DNA of 35,251 nt from an uncultured bacterium. GTDB taxonomy: Bacteria; Cyanobacteriota; Vampirovibrionia; Gastranaerophilales; Gastranaerophilaceae. The notes under the pieces were generated by a model that worked only from the letters and a program-made list of their open reading frames with translations, made no database searches and was not told the DNA's origin. The position numbers were made by a program, and so were the translations under genes. Positions 1 to 8,691 of this stretch are shown piece after piece; within the stretch, counting starts at the first letter, position 1; every line of letters starts with the position of its first letter. The stretch lies in contig CACZSH010000046.1 in NCBI GenBank assembly GCA_902783785.1, positions 1 through 35,251 of the forward strand. Reading direction: 5' to 3'.

Positions 1-222
1 AAGCATCTTTACTAATGGCCCAAATGTGTCAGGCACTAAAATTCTTCTATATACTCCTGACAATAATGATTGAACATTTGGTGATTTATCTTCGTTAAAT
101 TTTGAAAATGTTCCATAGTACATTTTATCTACACCTTTAACATTTTCTGCAGCCATTGAATTTGCTATATATAAACCTTCACAAATTTCGCCTTCATCTT
201 TTGTAATGTAGGTACGGAACAA
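1..222 (-). CDS. Partial unidentified protein, cut by window edge
   Basis: A 74-codon open frame runs leftwards off the window. A stop codon at 225-223 lies just upstream, and the only early start is TTG at 222-220; the first ATG is at 156-154. The translation reads like real protein (for example YITKDEGEICEGLYIANS, then VDKMYYGTFSKFNED) and uses the same codons as its neighbours. No family was recognised and no Shine-Dalgarno or clear promoter precedes it. It may be the 5' end of a gene starting at TTG or the remains of a gene truncated here. The downstream part outside the window is needed to decide. Confidence 0.45.
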   Translation of the reverse strand, partial: MFRTYITKDEGEICEGLYIANSMAAENVKGVDKMYYGTFSKFNEDKSPNVQSLLSGVYRRILVPDTFGPLVKML

Positions 223-308
223 TTATAAATAAAGTAAGTATTATATTATTAATTAAAAAATTTTGTAGTTTTTTTATTTAATAGAGTATAAAAAATTAAT
301 TTATTTTA

Positions 309-337
309 TGGACACTACTTGTTTAAAGTGTTATATT
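309..337 (+). promoter_or_regulatory. Promoter of the GT39 gene, predicted leaderless
   Basis: TGGACA at 309-314 (five of six consensus bases), a 17-base spacer, then TATATT at 332-337. The ATG at 344 follows six bases later, so transcription should begin at or next to the start codon. There is no ribosome binding site before either 308 or 344. This promoter overlaps the alternative ATG at 308, which favours 344. Confidence 0.6.
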
Positions 338-343
338 AACTTT

Positions 344-1753
344 ATGGGTGAAAATGCAAAACAAATAAAAGGTTTTACTTTAGGTTTAATAGTTTTTATC
401 GGTATATTTTTCAGGTTTAGTGCTTATATTTCTAACCCGTCATTTTGGTTTGATGAAAGTGCTTTGGCATATAATATAATTTCTTTAAAGTATATAGATT
501 TATTTGGTGTTTTGCATTTACAGCAGGTAGCACCTCCATTATTTTTAATTTTAACAAAGTGGGTTGTTTCTATATTCGGTAAATCAGAATTATGTTTTAG
601 ATTTATCCCTTTTTTTGTCGGGTGTTTAACCTTTATTCCTTTTTATTTTTTATTGAAAAATATATTTGAAAAAAACTCTACAATATTTTTTGCAATGTTT
701 TTATTTGCTATAAATCCTAAACTTATATACTTCGGAATTGAGTTTAAGCCATATATTTTAGATGTATTTTTTGCTGTTTCAATATTTTTATTATTTGAAA
801 AAATTAAATTAAATGAATGGAATTGGAAACATTTACTTATTGCAGGAATAGCTTTTGGCATTTGTATTTGGTTTTCTTTTACTTCAGTTATTTTAACTTT
901 TGTCGGTATTATAACTATTTTAATTTCGCAGAAAAATGTAAAGCATTGGTTAATTTTAATTTCACCCATAATACTTAATTGGTTTTTATTTGCTTTGTAC
1001 TACTTAAATATTTCTCATATGTATAAAAGATTTATGACCAATTTCTTTTATGCTGAATTTAATCACATAACAATTCCTGTAAGTTATTTTTTTAATAATG
1101 AGATACAACTTGCTAATTTGGTCGTTTATATAACGATTTGCGTTGGTATTTTGTATCTGATGATTAATAAAAAACGTTTTGAAATAGCTTTTATAATGTG
1201 GAGTTTTATAATAACAATTATTTTAAGTCAATTTCACTTATACCCTGCTTATGAAAGATTTATTTTATTTTTAATTCCTTATTCAATTATTATTATAGCG
1301 GCTGTTTTTAATTATCTTGTAGAGTCCAGAACTTTTCAATCAAGATTGGTTTTAATTATTATAATGCTTTCTTTAATCCCTACTTCAATTACTCATAAGG
1401 GTTCTGATGCTCGTCAGTTAACACAATATTTTATTGATAATTTAAATAAAGAAGATTTTATTGTTATTGATAATTTAGCATTACCGGATTTTCTATTTTA
1501 TACGTTTGATGTAAAAATGGAAAATAAAATAGTTGTTCCTTTTGAAAAAGTTAATGATAGAGTTATGTACAAAACAGGTTCTAATTTTGAATTTCCTACT
1601 TTTGTTGATAAATTTTGGTTTTATTCAACAAGAACAAAAAATTTCAATAATATTATAGAGCATGAAGGTAATATTGAAAAAATAAAAGGATATAAGATTA
1701 TTAATAAAATGATAACACCTAATGGTGGAGTTTTTAAAGTAACTAAGGATTAG
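344..1753 (+). CDS. GT39-type (ArnT/PMT-like) membrane glycosyltransferase
   Basis: A 469-residue polytopic membrane protein with about ten hydrophobic segments followed by a soluble C-terminal part of roughly 110 residues. The first outside loop carries the WFDES motif, whose acidic residues match the catalytic/metal-binding position of GT-C enzymes, followed by an APPLF motif typical of the family. Such enzymes use polyprenyl-phosphate sugars to modify lipids or proteins on the outer face of the inner membrane. Acceptor and sugar cannot be read from sequence. An in-frame ATG at 308 would add 12 residues, but the promoter lies across it, so 344 is preferred. The gene is monocistronic and converges on the exported-protein gene with only 9 bp between the stops. 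Confidence 0.75.
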   Translation: MGENAKQIKGFTLGLIVFIGIFFRFSAYISNPSFWFDESALAYNIISLKYIDLFGVLHLQQVAPPLFLILTKWVVSIFGKSELCFRFIPFFVGCLTFIPFYFLLKNIFEKNSTIFFAMFLFAINPKLIYFGIEFKPYILDVFFAVSIFLLFEKIKLNEWNWKHLLIAGIAFGICIWFSFTSVILTFVGIITILISQKNVKHWLILISPIILNWFLFALYYLNISHMYKRFMTNFFYAEFNHITIPVSYFFNNEIQLANLVVYITICVGILYLMINKKRFEIAFIMWSFIITIILSQFHLYPAYERFILFLIPYSIIIIAAVFNYLVESRTFQSRLVLIIIMLSLIPTSITHKGSDARQLTQYFIDNLNKEDFIVIDNLALPDFLFYTFDVKMENKIVVPFEKVNDRVMYKTGSNFEFPTFVDKFWFYSTRTKNFNNIIEHEGNIEKIKGYKIINKMITPNGGVFKVTKD

Positions 1754-1762
1754 GAACTTTAA

Positions 1763-3205
1763 TTATTCCGTAGGAAAGTTTTGTCGTTTTTTATTATTTT
1801 TATTTTTTAATAATTTATCTCTTTTTTTATAAAAATCTTCTTTTAATGCTTTAAGCTGTTCTTTGTAAAATTTCTTTTTCATTTTCTTTTCAAGTTTTGC
1901 AGCTTTCTTTTTTTGTTTTATTTCAAGTTTTCTAACATCTTTTAAATGTTTTGTTTCAGCTTCTACTTGTTCAATGCTTTTTATTCCTGATTGTATAAGT
2001 TTAAAGCCTATTACGCTAACTTCTTTTGATTGGTTAGATAACGATTCTAATTTTGATGTAGTTCCGTTACAATCGATACTCCATGCTCCTAAAAATTGAG
2101 GTCTTTTTCCTGTATATGCATATGCATTTATTACAATTCTATCTTTATTTTTTTTGTCGAATCCTAAGGGATAAATATCCCATCTGTATTCGCTGAGTTC
2201 AAATCCTTTTTCTTTTTCCCAAAAATGCAAAATAGCTTGTCGTATTTCTGTTAAATTTGTTGCTTTTTGGGTTTTAAAATCATAAACCCAAACGTTTGTT
2301 TGCCATATTCCGTCAAATGTATTACCTATTTTTTCTTTTGCTACCAATTTTGTTAAATCCACATTAAAATCTATTGGCGTCATTGTTCTAAATGTATTTC
2401 GAACCTCTGTATCTTTTTCTGTTTCAAGAATTGGTTTTTGTCCACGTCTTGCTATATTTGCTTTTAAAATTCTTTGTGTATCTGGTAGTGTTATATCCAA
2501 TGGTACTACATAAAGTTCTCCTGAAGTTACATTTCTATCTGCATAATAATAAACTTCAGGATAAACCATAAATTTAAGGTCATTTGATACTATGCCATAG
2601 TCTTTTTGGCTTCTATCAAATTTATATTTTCTTGTTAAATGTATTTCAGGGCTTCCTGGAGGATTATTATATCTTACCAATTTATATGTTGGTTGAGGAA
2701 GATATTTCATATCCTTGTCTTGAATCGGTGGTTTAAAGTCCATATCTTCTTTTGATTTATCTTTTACCTTTGATTCAACTTCATATTCGGCTTTTGTCAT
2801 GTAGCCTGATTTTGGCATCAAACTTTTTTTATAATTATTTTTTAATTCTCTTTTTTGTACTTTATAAATATATTCTAATTCTTTAATCTCTCTACTTTTT
2901 ATTAAAACAGGTCTATGAAAAGTAAATTTGTGTTTTTTTGAATTAGCTTTCTTTATATTTTTAATTTTTTTAACTTTATCTGCTTTCGTTTTTGTTGCAG
3001 ACAAATTTATTAATGCTGTTGAAGATTTTTCTTCAGGCAGATTAAAATATTTATCTCCCTTTTTAAAATTTTTTAAATCTTGTTTGCTAAGCTCTGGTAT
3101 TGTTAATTCTATTTTTGCTGATATTTTATCTTTATTTTCTGTTTCGTATGCCAATAAAGATAAATCGGCTTGAAGAAAAAGTGCCATTGCCGTGCTTAAA
3201 AACAT
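1763..3205 (-). CDS. Probable exported lysine-rich protein of unknown function
   Basis: 480 residues with a short hydrophobic N-terminus (MFLSTAMALFLQADLSLLAY) that could be a signal peptide, although it lacks the usual basic n-region. A lysine-rich stretch follows at about 60-160. A central part (about 190-390) is rich in beta-type sequence with aromatic residues, and the last 60 residues are an almost purely charged helix that looks like a coiled coil. I recognise no family. The frame is closed by the response-regulator stop six bases upstream of the ATG, so no earlier start is possible. Being the last gene of the kinase/regulator operon, it may be a cell-envelope output or sensor accessory of that system, which is inference from position only. 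Confidence 0.6.
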   Translation of the reverse strand: MFLSTAMALFLQADLSLLAYETENKDKISAKIELTIPELSKQDLKNFKKGDKYFNLPEEKSSTALINLSATKTKADKVKKIKNIKKANSKKHKFTFHRPVLIKSREIKELEYIYKVQKRELKNNYKKSLMPKSGYMTKAEYEVESKVKDKSKEDMDFKPPIQDKDMKYLPQPTYKLVRYNNPPGSPEIHLTRKYKFDRSQKDYGIVSNDLKFMVYPEVYYYADRNVTSGELYVVPLDITLPDTQRILKANIARRGQKPILETEKDTEVRNTFRTMTPIDFNVDLTKLVAKEKIGNTFDGIWQTNVWVYDFKTQKATNLTEIRQAILHFWEKEKGFELSEYRWDIYPLGFDKKNKDRIVINAYAYTGKRPQFLGAWSIDCNGTTSKLESLSNQSKEVSVIGFKLIQSGIKSIEQVEAETKHLKDVRKLEIKQKKKAAKLEKKMKKKFYKEQLKALKEDFYKKRDKLLKNKNNKKRQNFPTE

Positions 3206-3208
3206 TTT

Positions 3209-3892
3209 TTAAACCAAGCCTTCTTTCATAGCTAAATTAATTGCTTTTGTTCTATTTTCAGTACATAATTTTTGCAAAATACTATGTACGTGTGCTTTTG
3301 CTGTTGCGTATGATATTACAAGTTCATCAGAAATTTCTTTATTTGATAAACCATTTACAATAAGTGCTAAAACTTCCAATTCTCGTTCTGTTAAGCCATA
3401 TGTTTGTTTAGCGCTATTATTATTGTTCAATCTTGATTCTTCTGTTTTTATTGAATAAGGAATTCTATTTCTTTGAATATTAGATAAAACTATTCTTGCA
3501 ATATTTGGATCAATCCATGCTGTTCCTTGTGATACTGCTTTAATAGCCGTCACAGTTTGTTCTCTTGTTGCGCCTTTCATTATGTACCCATCTGCTCCTG
3601 ATTCAAATGCAGATAAGACATCATCCTCATTATCTCTTGATGTGTACATTAAAATTTTTATTTCAGGATTGTAGTTTTTTATTATTTTTGTAGCTTCTAT
3701 TCCGTCTATTTCGGGTAAGCCAATATCCATTAAAATTATATCAGGATTTAGTAATTTTGCTTTATTTATTCCTGATATACCGTCTTCAGCTGTATCAATA
3801 AGTTCAATTCCTTCTACTCTTTCTATTACTAAAGACAAAGCAAGTCTTGTCATTTCATGGTCTTCTACCATCAAAACTTTAATATTAGCCAT
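3209..3892 (-). CDS. NarL/FixJ-family response regulator
   Basis: 227 residues. The N-terminal receiver domain (1-120) has the acidic pair E10/D11, phospho-acceptor D56 in the context ILMDIGLPE, the T/S switch in LMYTSR and a conserved lysine in GYIMKG. The C-terminal GerE/LuxR helix-turn-helix (about 163-225) begins LTERELEVLALIVNGLSNKE. It should bind DNA as a dimer once phosphorylated. The start codon overlaps the end of the upstream kinase gene by 8 bp, indicating translational coupling and a cognate pair. A linker of about 45 residues containing NNNN separates the domains. Targets are unknown. Confidence 0.9.
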   Translation of the reverse strand: MANIKVLMVEDHEMTRLALSLVIERVEGIELIDTAEDGISGINKAKLLNPDIILMDIGLPEIDGIEATKIIKNYNPEIKILMYTSRDNEDDVLSAFESGADGYIMKGATREQTVTAIKAVSQGTAWIDPNIARIVLSNIQRNRIPYSIKTEESRLNNNNSAKQTYGLTERELEVLALIVNGLSNKEISDELVISYATAKAHVHSILQKLCTENRTKAINLAMKEGLV

Positions 3893-5450
3893 TTATTAAT
3901 TCCCTTTCTTTATTAGGAACAACAACATCTGTCAATAAGAATGAAAATTCGCTGCCTTTGTTTATTTTACTTTCAAGCCAAATTTTGCCTCCGTGTGCTT
4001 CTACTATTTGTCTTGATAAATATAAGCCTAAACCTGTTCCTGTTGAACGTTTTTTACTTGTTCCCTGAGAAAATCTCTTAAACAGATTAGGAATATCTTC
4101 TTTTGGAATTCCATTTCCATTATCTATTACAGAAAACACAATGTCGTTATCTTCTCTTTTTATATTTATTATTATTTTTCCACCATTATTTGTGTAATTT
4201 ATTGCGTTACCGCATAAGTTTGTTATAACACGTCTTAATTCGCTTCTATCTGCATTTATAGTTATATTTTCTGCAGGCGTATATTCAAGTATAAATTCCA
4301 AATCTTTTTTATCTGCAAGTGGTTTCAACTCGTTATAGCATTGTTCACACAAACCTTTAAATTCAAAATTTGTTTTAACCAATTCTAATTTGCCTGCATC
4401 ATATCTGTACACTTCTAACAATGAATTTACAAGTCCAAGTAAGTTTTCATTATTGGTTTTTAATGTTGTTAAAAGCATTGTAGCTTTTTCGCCAAATTCT
4501 CCTAATTCTCCGTCAAGGAAGAATTTTAATGTTTGAATGGCTGCTAAAAGAGGTGTTCTCATATCGTGAGTTAATGTAGCGATGAAATCATCTCTTAACT
4601 GTTCAGTTTCTTTTTGAACAGATACATCTCTTATTACACCAACATATTTTTGTATTGTTGTTTCATCACTTTCTATTCTTGCTAAACTTATTTCAACAGG
4701 AATTGACTTACCCGATAGAGTATTTGTTATGTAATAATCTCTTAAAATTATTTCAGCTTTATCTGAATCTAATTCACTAAAGATTTCTCCTCTTTGTGGC
4801 ATTGCAATATCTTTAAATTTCATTTTTTCCAGATGAATTGCACTTAGTCCTGTTAAATTTTCACACGCAGGATTTACTTGTTCTATTTCACCATTAGAGT
4901 TTATAATTATTATTCCGTCTGCGCAATAATTTATTATATTACTCATTTTTGAATTTAGTTCTAAAATATCTGATGTTTTTTCTTTTACCAAATCTTCAAG
5001 ATTATGAGAATATTTTTCAAGTTCTTTTTTTGCAATTTCAAGTTCTGATATTTTTTCATTTAATTTCTTTATTAAATTACTTCTTTCAATACCATTTTTT
5101 AATGTTATAACTAAATCGTCGTTATCCCAAGGTTTTTCAAGATATTTGTAAATTCCGACATCGTTAATTGCTTGAATAGCATTTTCTTTATCGGCATAAC
5201 CGGTAAGTAAAATTTTACTTACATCAGGATATAATTTTTTTGCTTTTGTCAAAAATTCGACCCCATTCATCTCAGGCATTTTCATATCTGACAATATTAC
5301 AGAAGGTTCATTTGTTTTTATATATTCCAAAGCTTCAATCGGATTGTTGAAATATTTTGTATTTTCAAAACCCTCTATTTTAAATAATACTTTTAATGAT
5401 GATGTTACGACTTGTTCGTCATCTACTACAACTATTAGCCCTTTTTCCAT
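3885..5450 (-). CDS. Hybrid histidine kinase: receiver-PAS-HisKA-HATPase
   Basis: 521 residues, with no membrane segment, so presumably a cytoplasmic sensor. Order: receiver domain 1-120 (D10/D11, phospho-acceptor D55 in LSDMKMPE, K106), a coiled-coil linker 125-168, a PAS domain about 169-280, HisKA with the phosphorylated H295 in LTHDMRTPL, then the HATPase domain with an N-box (LCGNAINYT), G1 (DNGNGIP) and G2 (GTGLGLYLS). A receiver at the N-terminus is less usual than at the C-terminus; it may let another kinase gate this one. It is first in an operon with a NarL-type regulator and an exported protein. There is no Shine-Dalgarno; a promoter with six bases between -10 and ATG suggests a leaderless message. 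Confidence 0.9.
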   Translation of the reverse strand: MEKGLIVVVDDEQVVTSSLKVLFKIEGFENTKYFNNPIEALEYIKTNEPSVILSDMKMPEMNGVEFLTKAKKLYPDVSKILLTGYADKENAIQAINDVGIYKYLEKPWDNDDLVITLKNGIERSNLIKKLNEKISELEIAKKELEKYSHNLEDLVKEKTSDILELNSKMSNIINYCADGIIIINSNGEIEQVNPACENLTGLSAIHLEKMKFKDIAMPQRGEIFSELDSDKAEIILRDYYITNTLSGKSIPVEISLARIESDETTIQKYVGVIRDVSVQKETEQLRDDFIATLTHDMRTPLLAAIQTLKFFLDGELGEFGEKATMLLTTLKTNNENLLGLVNSLLEVYRYDAGKLELVKTNFEFKGLCEQCYNELKPLADKKDLEFILEYTPAENITINADRSELRRVITNLCGNAINYTNNGGKIIINIKREDNDIVFSVIDNGNGIPKEDIPNLFKRFSQGTSKKRSTGTGLGLYLSRQIVEAHGGKIWLESKINKGSEFSFLLTDVVVPNKERELING

Positions 5451-5456
5451 AACATT

Positions 5457-5485
5457 AGAATAACGTATTTTATTTCTTAAGACAA
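5457..5485 (-). promoter_or_regulatory. Promoter of the kinase operon, predicted leaderless
   Basis: Read on the minus strand: TTGTCT (5485-5480), a 17-base spacer, TATTCT (5462-5457), six bases, then the ATG at 5450. Each hexamer matches consensus at four of six positions. The spacing agrees with the other leaderless starts in this window. Confidence 0.5.
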
Positions 5486-5509
5486 ATGCTTAACAAATTT
5501 TCATGAATT

Positions 5510-6838
5510 TTAGTTAAGATGATTTTTGAAGTATTTTAAAATTTCGATTAGTGTTGAAGAATTTCCGGTGTATCCTGATTTTGAGACTATCCATTGTGAT
5601 TTATGATCCAGTGAAAGTGCTATTTGAGGTGCTGCTTCATCTATTATTTGAAGTTGAAGTGAGTTTATAGCTTTGCAGCATTTTACAGAAGTTTCTCCAC
5701 CAAGTGTTATTAATATTACATCTTTTCTGGATGTTACTTCTTTAGTTAATTCTGCAAGATAGTCTGTAATTTTTTCTATTAATTTAGGTTTTGTCATTTC
5801 ATTAGAAAGCGAATCATCTGAAAAACCGTCAAAATCATGGATTAATGTAGATGCGTGAACTGTAACTACGTCCTTTTGTTCTAAGTTTTCCAATACCTTA
5901 TTTATTATATTTTCGGTTACACCTTCAATAAGCATTTGCAAATTAATATTTATTGCAAATTTATTTTCTATTTCTTCGCTTGCGGATAATTTTTCAATTT
6001 GTGTATTACAAAGATGTGTTGGAGAACCTGAAATTATTAATTTTGGTAAGTTTGGAATTTGTTTAACTTTTATTTTTTCTTCTTTATTTTCAATTATTAA
6101 ATTTGCAAGGACTTGTGCTGTTGCAGATGTACCAACTGGCAATATATTTAATTTTGATTTATTTATAGCCAATATAATTTGTTCTATATCATCCATTGAT
6201 ACAGAGTCAGCTACTATTATTTTTTTTCCTGAATTTATTAATTCTTTTATTTTTATGAGTATAGGTCCTGCACCTTGCATCACTTTTTTTAGTTCAAGAT
6301 GTCCTATTTGTTCGCTTTTTAATTCTTCTTCATTATTAAATTCTTTATCAATTTGATATTTTAAAAGGCTTGGAATATGGGATTCATTTACAGGTGCAAA
6401 AATATCTCTTGCAATTTCTGTTCTTTCAACAGGGATACCTTTTATTAATTGGTATCCGCCTACTGTTGTTATGTTGCTCTGCGGCGTTGCAGGTAATATT
6501 ATTGCTGCATCAAGGTCTAATGTTTCAATCATACTTAATGTTTCTACTGCAATGTTTCCCCTAAAGTATGTATCTATTTTTTTGAAGAATTTTTCTATTC
6601 CTAATTCTTGTGATAGTTTTGTACAAGTTTTTTGTACTTCTGCAAAAGCATCTTCTGCGGATTTTCCCCGACTTGCAGTTGAAACTGCCCAAACACGAAT
6701 ATTTTTTATTCCTTGCTGAATATTTGCTGAGTCTAATACAACCTGAGTATTTGCGCCTTTTAAGTGAAATTGCAGAGCTGCATCATTTACTTCTGTTAAA
6801 TCATCAGCTATAATTCCTGTCAAATCGGTAATTAGCAT
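5510..6838 (-). CDS. DUF1537 four-carbon acid sugar kinase family protein
   Basis: 442 residues of the OtnK/DtnK type. Known members phosphorylate D-threonate, D-erythronate or 3-oxo-tetronate with ATP. The N-terminal substrate domain starts GIIADDLTEVNDAALQF, where the family normally has DDLTGANDTG, and continues with a KKIDTYFRGNI motif (family: K-x-D-S-T-x-R-G-N). The C-terminal nucleotide-binding domain has LITLGGETS and ends SKSGYTGNSSTLIEIL. The altered N-terminal motif suggests a different substrate or weaker activity. No aldolase, dehydrogenase or isomerase of a tetronate pathway lies nearby. It is last in the plsC-plsC-ssb operon, with its ATG 3 bp after the ssb stop. Confidence 0.8.
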   Translation of the reverse strand: MLITDLTGIIADDLTEVNDAALQFHLKGANTQVVLDSANIQQGIKNIRVWAVSTASRGKSAEDAFAEVQKTCTKLSQELGIEKFFKKIDTYFRGNIAVETLSMIETLDLDAAIILPATPQSNITTVGGYQLIKGIPVERTEIARDIFAPVNESHIPSLLKYQIDKEFNNEEELKSEQIGHLELKKVMQGAGPILIKIKELINSGKKIIVADSVSMDDIEQIILAINKSKLNILPVGTSATAQVLANLIIENKEEKIKVKQIPNLPKLIISGSPTHLCNTQIEKLSASEEIENKFAININLQMLIEGVTENIINKVLENLEQKDVVTVHASTLIHDFDGFSDDSLSNEMTKPKLIEKITDYLAELTKEVTSRKDVILITLGGETSVKCCKAINSLQLQIIDEAAPQIALSLDHKSQWIVSKSGYTGNSSTLIEILKYFKNHLN

Positions 6839-6841
6839 TTT

Positions 6842-7168
6842 TTATTGTTCATCCCTTTTTGAACCAAGTAATCTTATATTACTTGCAACTACTAAAAAGC
6901 GTTCTCTTTCTTCTCCAGAAACATCTTTCCATTTATTTATAGCAATTCTTCCTTCTACGGCTACCATTCTGCCTTTTTTTACATATTCGCCTGCAAATTC
7001 TGCTTGTTTATCCCAAACATCAACATTGAACCAGTCTGTAACTTCAGCTTTTGTTTTACTATCCCATCTGTTTACTGCTAAAGAAAAACTCGTTCTTACT
7101 TTTCCTGATTCAAAATATTTTATATCAGAATCTTGTCCTGCTCTGCCTACTATTACTACACTATTCAT
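6842..7168 (-). CDS. ssb: Single-stranded DNA-binding protein, short cyanobacterial type
   Basis: 108 residues containing one OB fold: MNSVVIVGRAGQDSDIKYFE, then FSLAVNRW, DWFNVDVWDKQAE and GRMVAVEGRI. It coats single-stranded DNA as an oligomer during replication and repair. It ends at LLGSKRDEQ, directly after the OB fold, so it lacks the acidic tip (DDDIPF-like) by which most bacterial SSBs recruit partners. The wording of the fold and the GSKRD ending resemble the short cyanobacterial SSB, which supports the lineage guess. The start overlaps the upstream acyltransferase gene by 8 bp. A second SSB elsewhere in the genome is possible. Confidence 0.88.
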   Translation of the reverse strand: MNSVVIVGRAGQDSDIKYFESGKVRTSFSLAVNRWDSKTKAEVTDWFNVDVWDKQAEFAGEYVKKGRMVAVEGRIAINKWKDVSGEERERFLVVASNIRLLGSKRDEQ

Positions 7169-7862
7169 TTACGACTTCCTTTTGTATTTGTTCATTATTT
7201 TTATTAGTTTCTAACATACAATTTTCATAACCTGTGTTTTTACATATTTCTGAACACCATTGTTGTACAATTTTATCTTCATCTAGTTTGTAAGAAATAG
7301 GTTCTCCTATTACAATTTTTACATCTCTGCCTCTAAATGTTTTTGAATATTCTTCCATTCCGCATACAGAAATAGGTACCATGTCAGCTTTCATTGATTT
7401 CGCAAACATTACAAAACCTTTATGAATATCTTCTATCTTACGATTTTTGCGAGTTCCTCCTTGAGGAAAAATACCAAGCCCCCAAGATGTTTTTAAAACT
7501 TCTTTAGATGTCTTAAATGTTGCAATTTCAGGTTTTTCCCTATTTACAGCAAAAGCTCCTAATCTTTTTATTAACCAACTTCTTTTGTCATCTTCAAAAA
7601 GTTCTTTTTTTGCCATAAAAGCTATTGGTCTGCGTACTGCATATGCCACCATTGGCGGATCCATTTCTGACACGTGATTTGGAACATATAAGATGTTTCT
7701 TTTCTTTGGTAAGTTTTTTCTTCCAATTATTTTGACTTTATAAAACCACATTATGTAAGGATAAACAACTACATACAATATAAAATAGTAAAATATTGTT
7801 CTAAATATGTGGTAATCTTTTGCTGTTCTTTTGGCGTAATTTCTCTCTTTATTCTCTTCCAT
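7161..7862 (-). CDS. PlsC-family 1-acylglycerol-3-phosphate acyltransferase, copy 2
   Basis: About 233 residues. It would acylate lysophosphatidic acid at the inner membrane in phospholipid synthesis. It has one membrane segment (FYYFILYVVVYPYIMWFY), the catalytic NHVSEMD (HX4D), AFAVNREK, and GIFPQGGTRKNRK. The last motif has an extra glycine relative to the family EGTR and to its neighbour's FPQGTR. The start at 7862 is chosen because GAGAAGA lies just upstream; a longer frame to 7901 would run into the previous gene. It is about 30-40% similar by eye to the copy just upstream, so the two are a tandem duplication that has diverged, perhaps to different acyl chains. Confidence 0.85.
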   Translation of the reverse strand: MEENKERNYAKRTAKDYHIFRTIFYYFILYVVVYPYIMWFYKVKIIGRKNLPKKRNILYVPNHVSEMDPPMVAYAVRRPIAFMAKKELFEDDKRSWLIKRLGAFAVNREKPEIATFKTSKEVLKTSWGLGIFPQGGTRKNRKIEDIHKGFVMFAKSMKADMVPISVCGMEEYSKTFRGRDVKIVIGEPISYKLDEDKIVQQWCSEICKNTGYENCMLETNKNNEQIQKEVVNE

Positions 7863-7875
7863 TATCTTCTCTTTT

Positions 7876-8532
7876 CTATGCAGGATTTGGTATATAATCA
7901 AAACCTGTTAGCTTTTGTATTGCTAATCCCCATTCTTCTATTACTTTATCTAAATCTTCATTAAAAGGTATAAGTTCTCCGATTTTTACTTTTATTTTAC
8001 CTCTAAAAGGACAAATCGTTTTGTTTTCGGAACCAACAATTCCAATAGGCAAAATATTACATTTGGTTGTTCTTGCAAGCCCTGCAAAACCCTTTCTTAT
8101 ATCTTCAATTGTACCAGCTTGAGCTCTTGTACCTTGTGGAAATAATCCAAGTACCCAATTTGTTTTATTAACTTCTAAAGCCGTTTTTATTGTTGCAATT
8201 TCAAGCTTTTCTCTGTTTACGGCAAAAGCACCTTCCCAATCAAGCATCCAGCGTACAAATCTTTTATCAAAAAGTTCTTTTTTAGCCATATATGCAACCG
8301 GTCTGTTTAGTAAAAAACATACCAAAAAAGGATCAAGAGTTGATAAATGATTACTACACACAATGTATTTGTTATCTTTAGGAATATTTTCTTTTCCTTC
8401 AATTTCAATTCGATACATTAGTCGAAATTGTATTCCGTACCAGAATTTACATACAACTGCTTGAAAAAATTTTCTCCAAAAATTAAAATACTTTGCTGTT
8501 CTTCTTGCGTAATTTTTTGCTGTTTTTGGCAT
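7876..8532 (-). CDS. PlsC-family 1-acylglycerol-3-phosphate acyltransferase, copy 1
   Basis: 218 residues, first gene of the operon. The acyltransferase motifs are NHLSTLD (HX4D), AFAVNREKLEI and LGLFPQGTRAQAG, and the C-terminal GSENKTICPFRGKIKVKIGE matches the usual PlsC end. The N-terminal region is only weakly hydrophobic, suggesting peripheral membrane association. It has a good Shine-Dalgarno (GGAGG) 6 bases before ATG. The gap to the second copy is 13 bp, so they are cotranscribed. A role in phosphatidic acid synthesis is the family expectation; no plsX or plsY is nearby. Confidence 0.87.
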   Translation of the reverse strand: MPKTAKNYARRTAKYFNFWRKFFQAVVCKFWYGIQFRLMYRIEIEGKENIPKDNKYIVCSNHLSTLDPFLVCFLLNRPVAYMAKKELFDKRFVRWMLDWEGAFAVNREKLEIATIKTALEVNKTNWVLGLFPQGTRAQAGTIEDIRKGFAGLARTTKCNILPIGIVGSENKTICPFRGKIKVKIGELIPFNEDLDKVIEEWGLAIQKLTGFDYIPNPA

Positions 8533-8553
8533 GTGTCCTCCGTCTGTTTATTT

Positions 8554-8582
8554 ATTATACTATATGATAGATTTTTTGTAAA
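8554..8582 (-). promoter_or_regulatory. Sigma-70-type promoter of the plsC-plsC-ssb-DUF1537 operon
   Basis: On the minus strand TTTACA (8582-8577), a 17-base spacer and TATAAT (8559-8554), followed by a leader with a GGAGG ribosome site before the ATG at 8532. This is an ordinary leadered promoter, in contrast to the leaderless ones in the window. Confidence 0.7.
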
Positions 8583-8628
8583 CTTCATCAAGTCATTGTT
8601 TTGCTTATTTATTTTTTTGTTTTTAATA

Positions 8629-8656
8629 TTGTTTTAATTAAAATTTATGTTAAAAT
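8629..8656 (+). promoter_or_regulatory. Promoter of the phosphohexomutase gene
   Basis: TTGTTT at 8629-8634, a 16-base spacer and TAAAAT at 8651-8656. A TGT directly before the hexamer gives an extended -10. The gene has an AGGAGA ribosome site ahead of the ATG at 8692. Confidence 0.5.
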
Positions 8657-8691
8657 TAACTAAAAATATGTTATGTGAAAGGAGAATTTAT

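Noticed and set aside
2928-3173. 81-residue hydrophobic open frame on the plus strand
   Set aside because: Complement of the lysine-rich exported protein; the Phe/Leu richness is the mirror of AAA/GAA-type codons.
8428-8637. 69-residue hydrophobic frame on the plus strand
   Set aside because: It covers the promoter of the plsC operon and the PlsC start on the other strand; no ribosome site.
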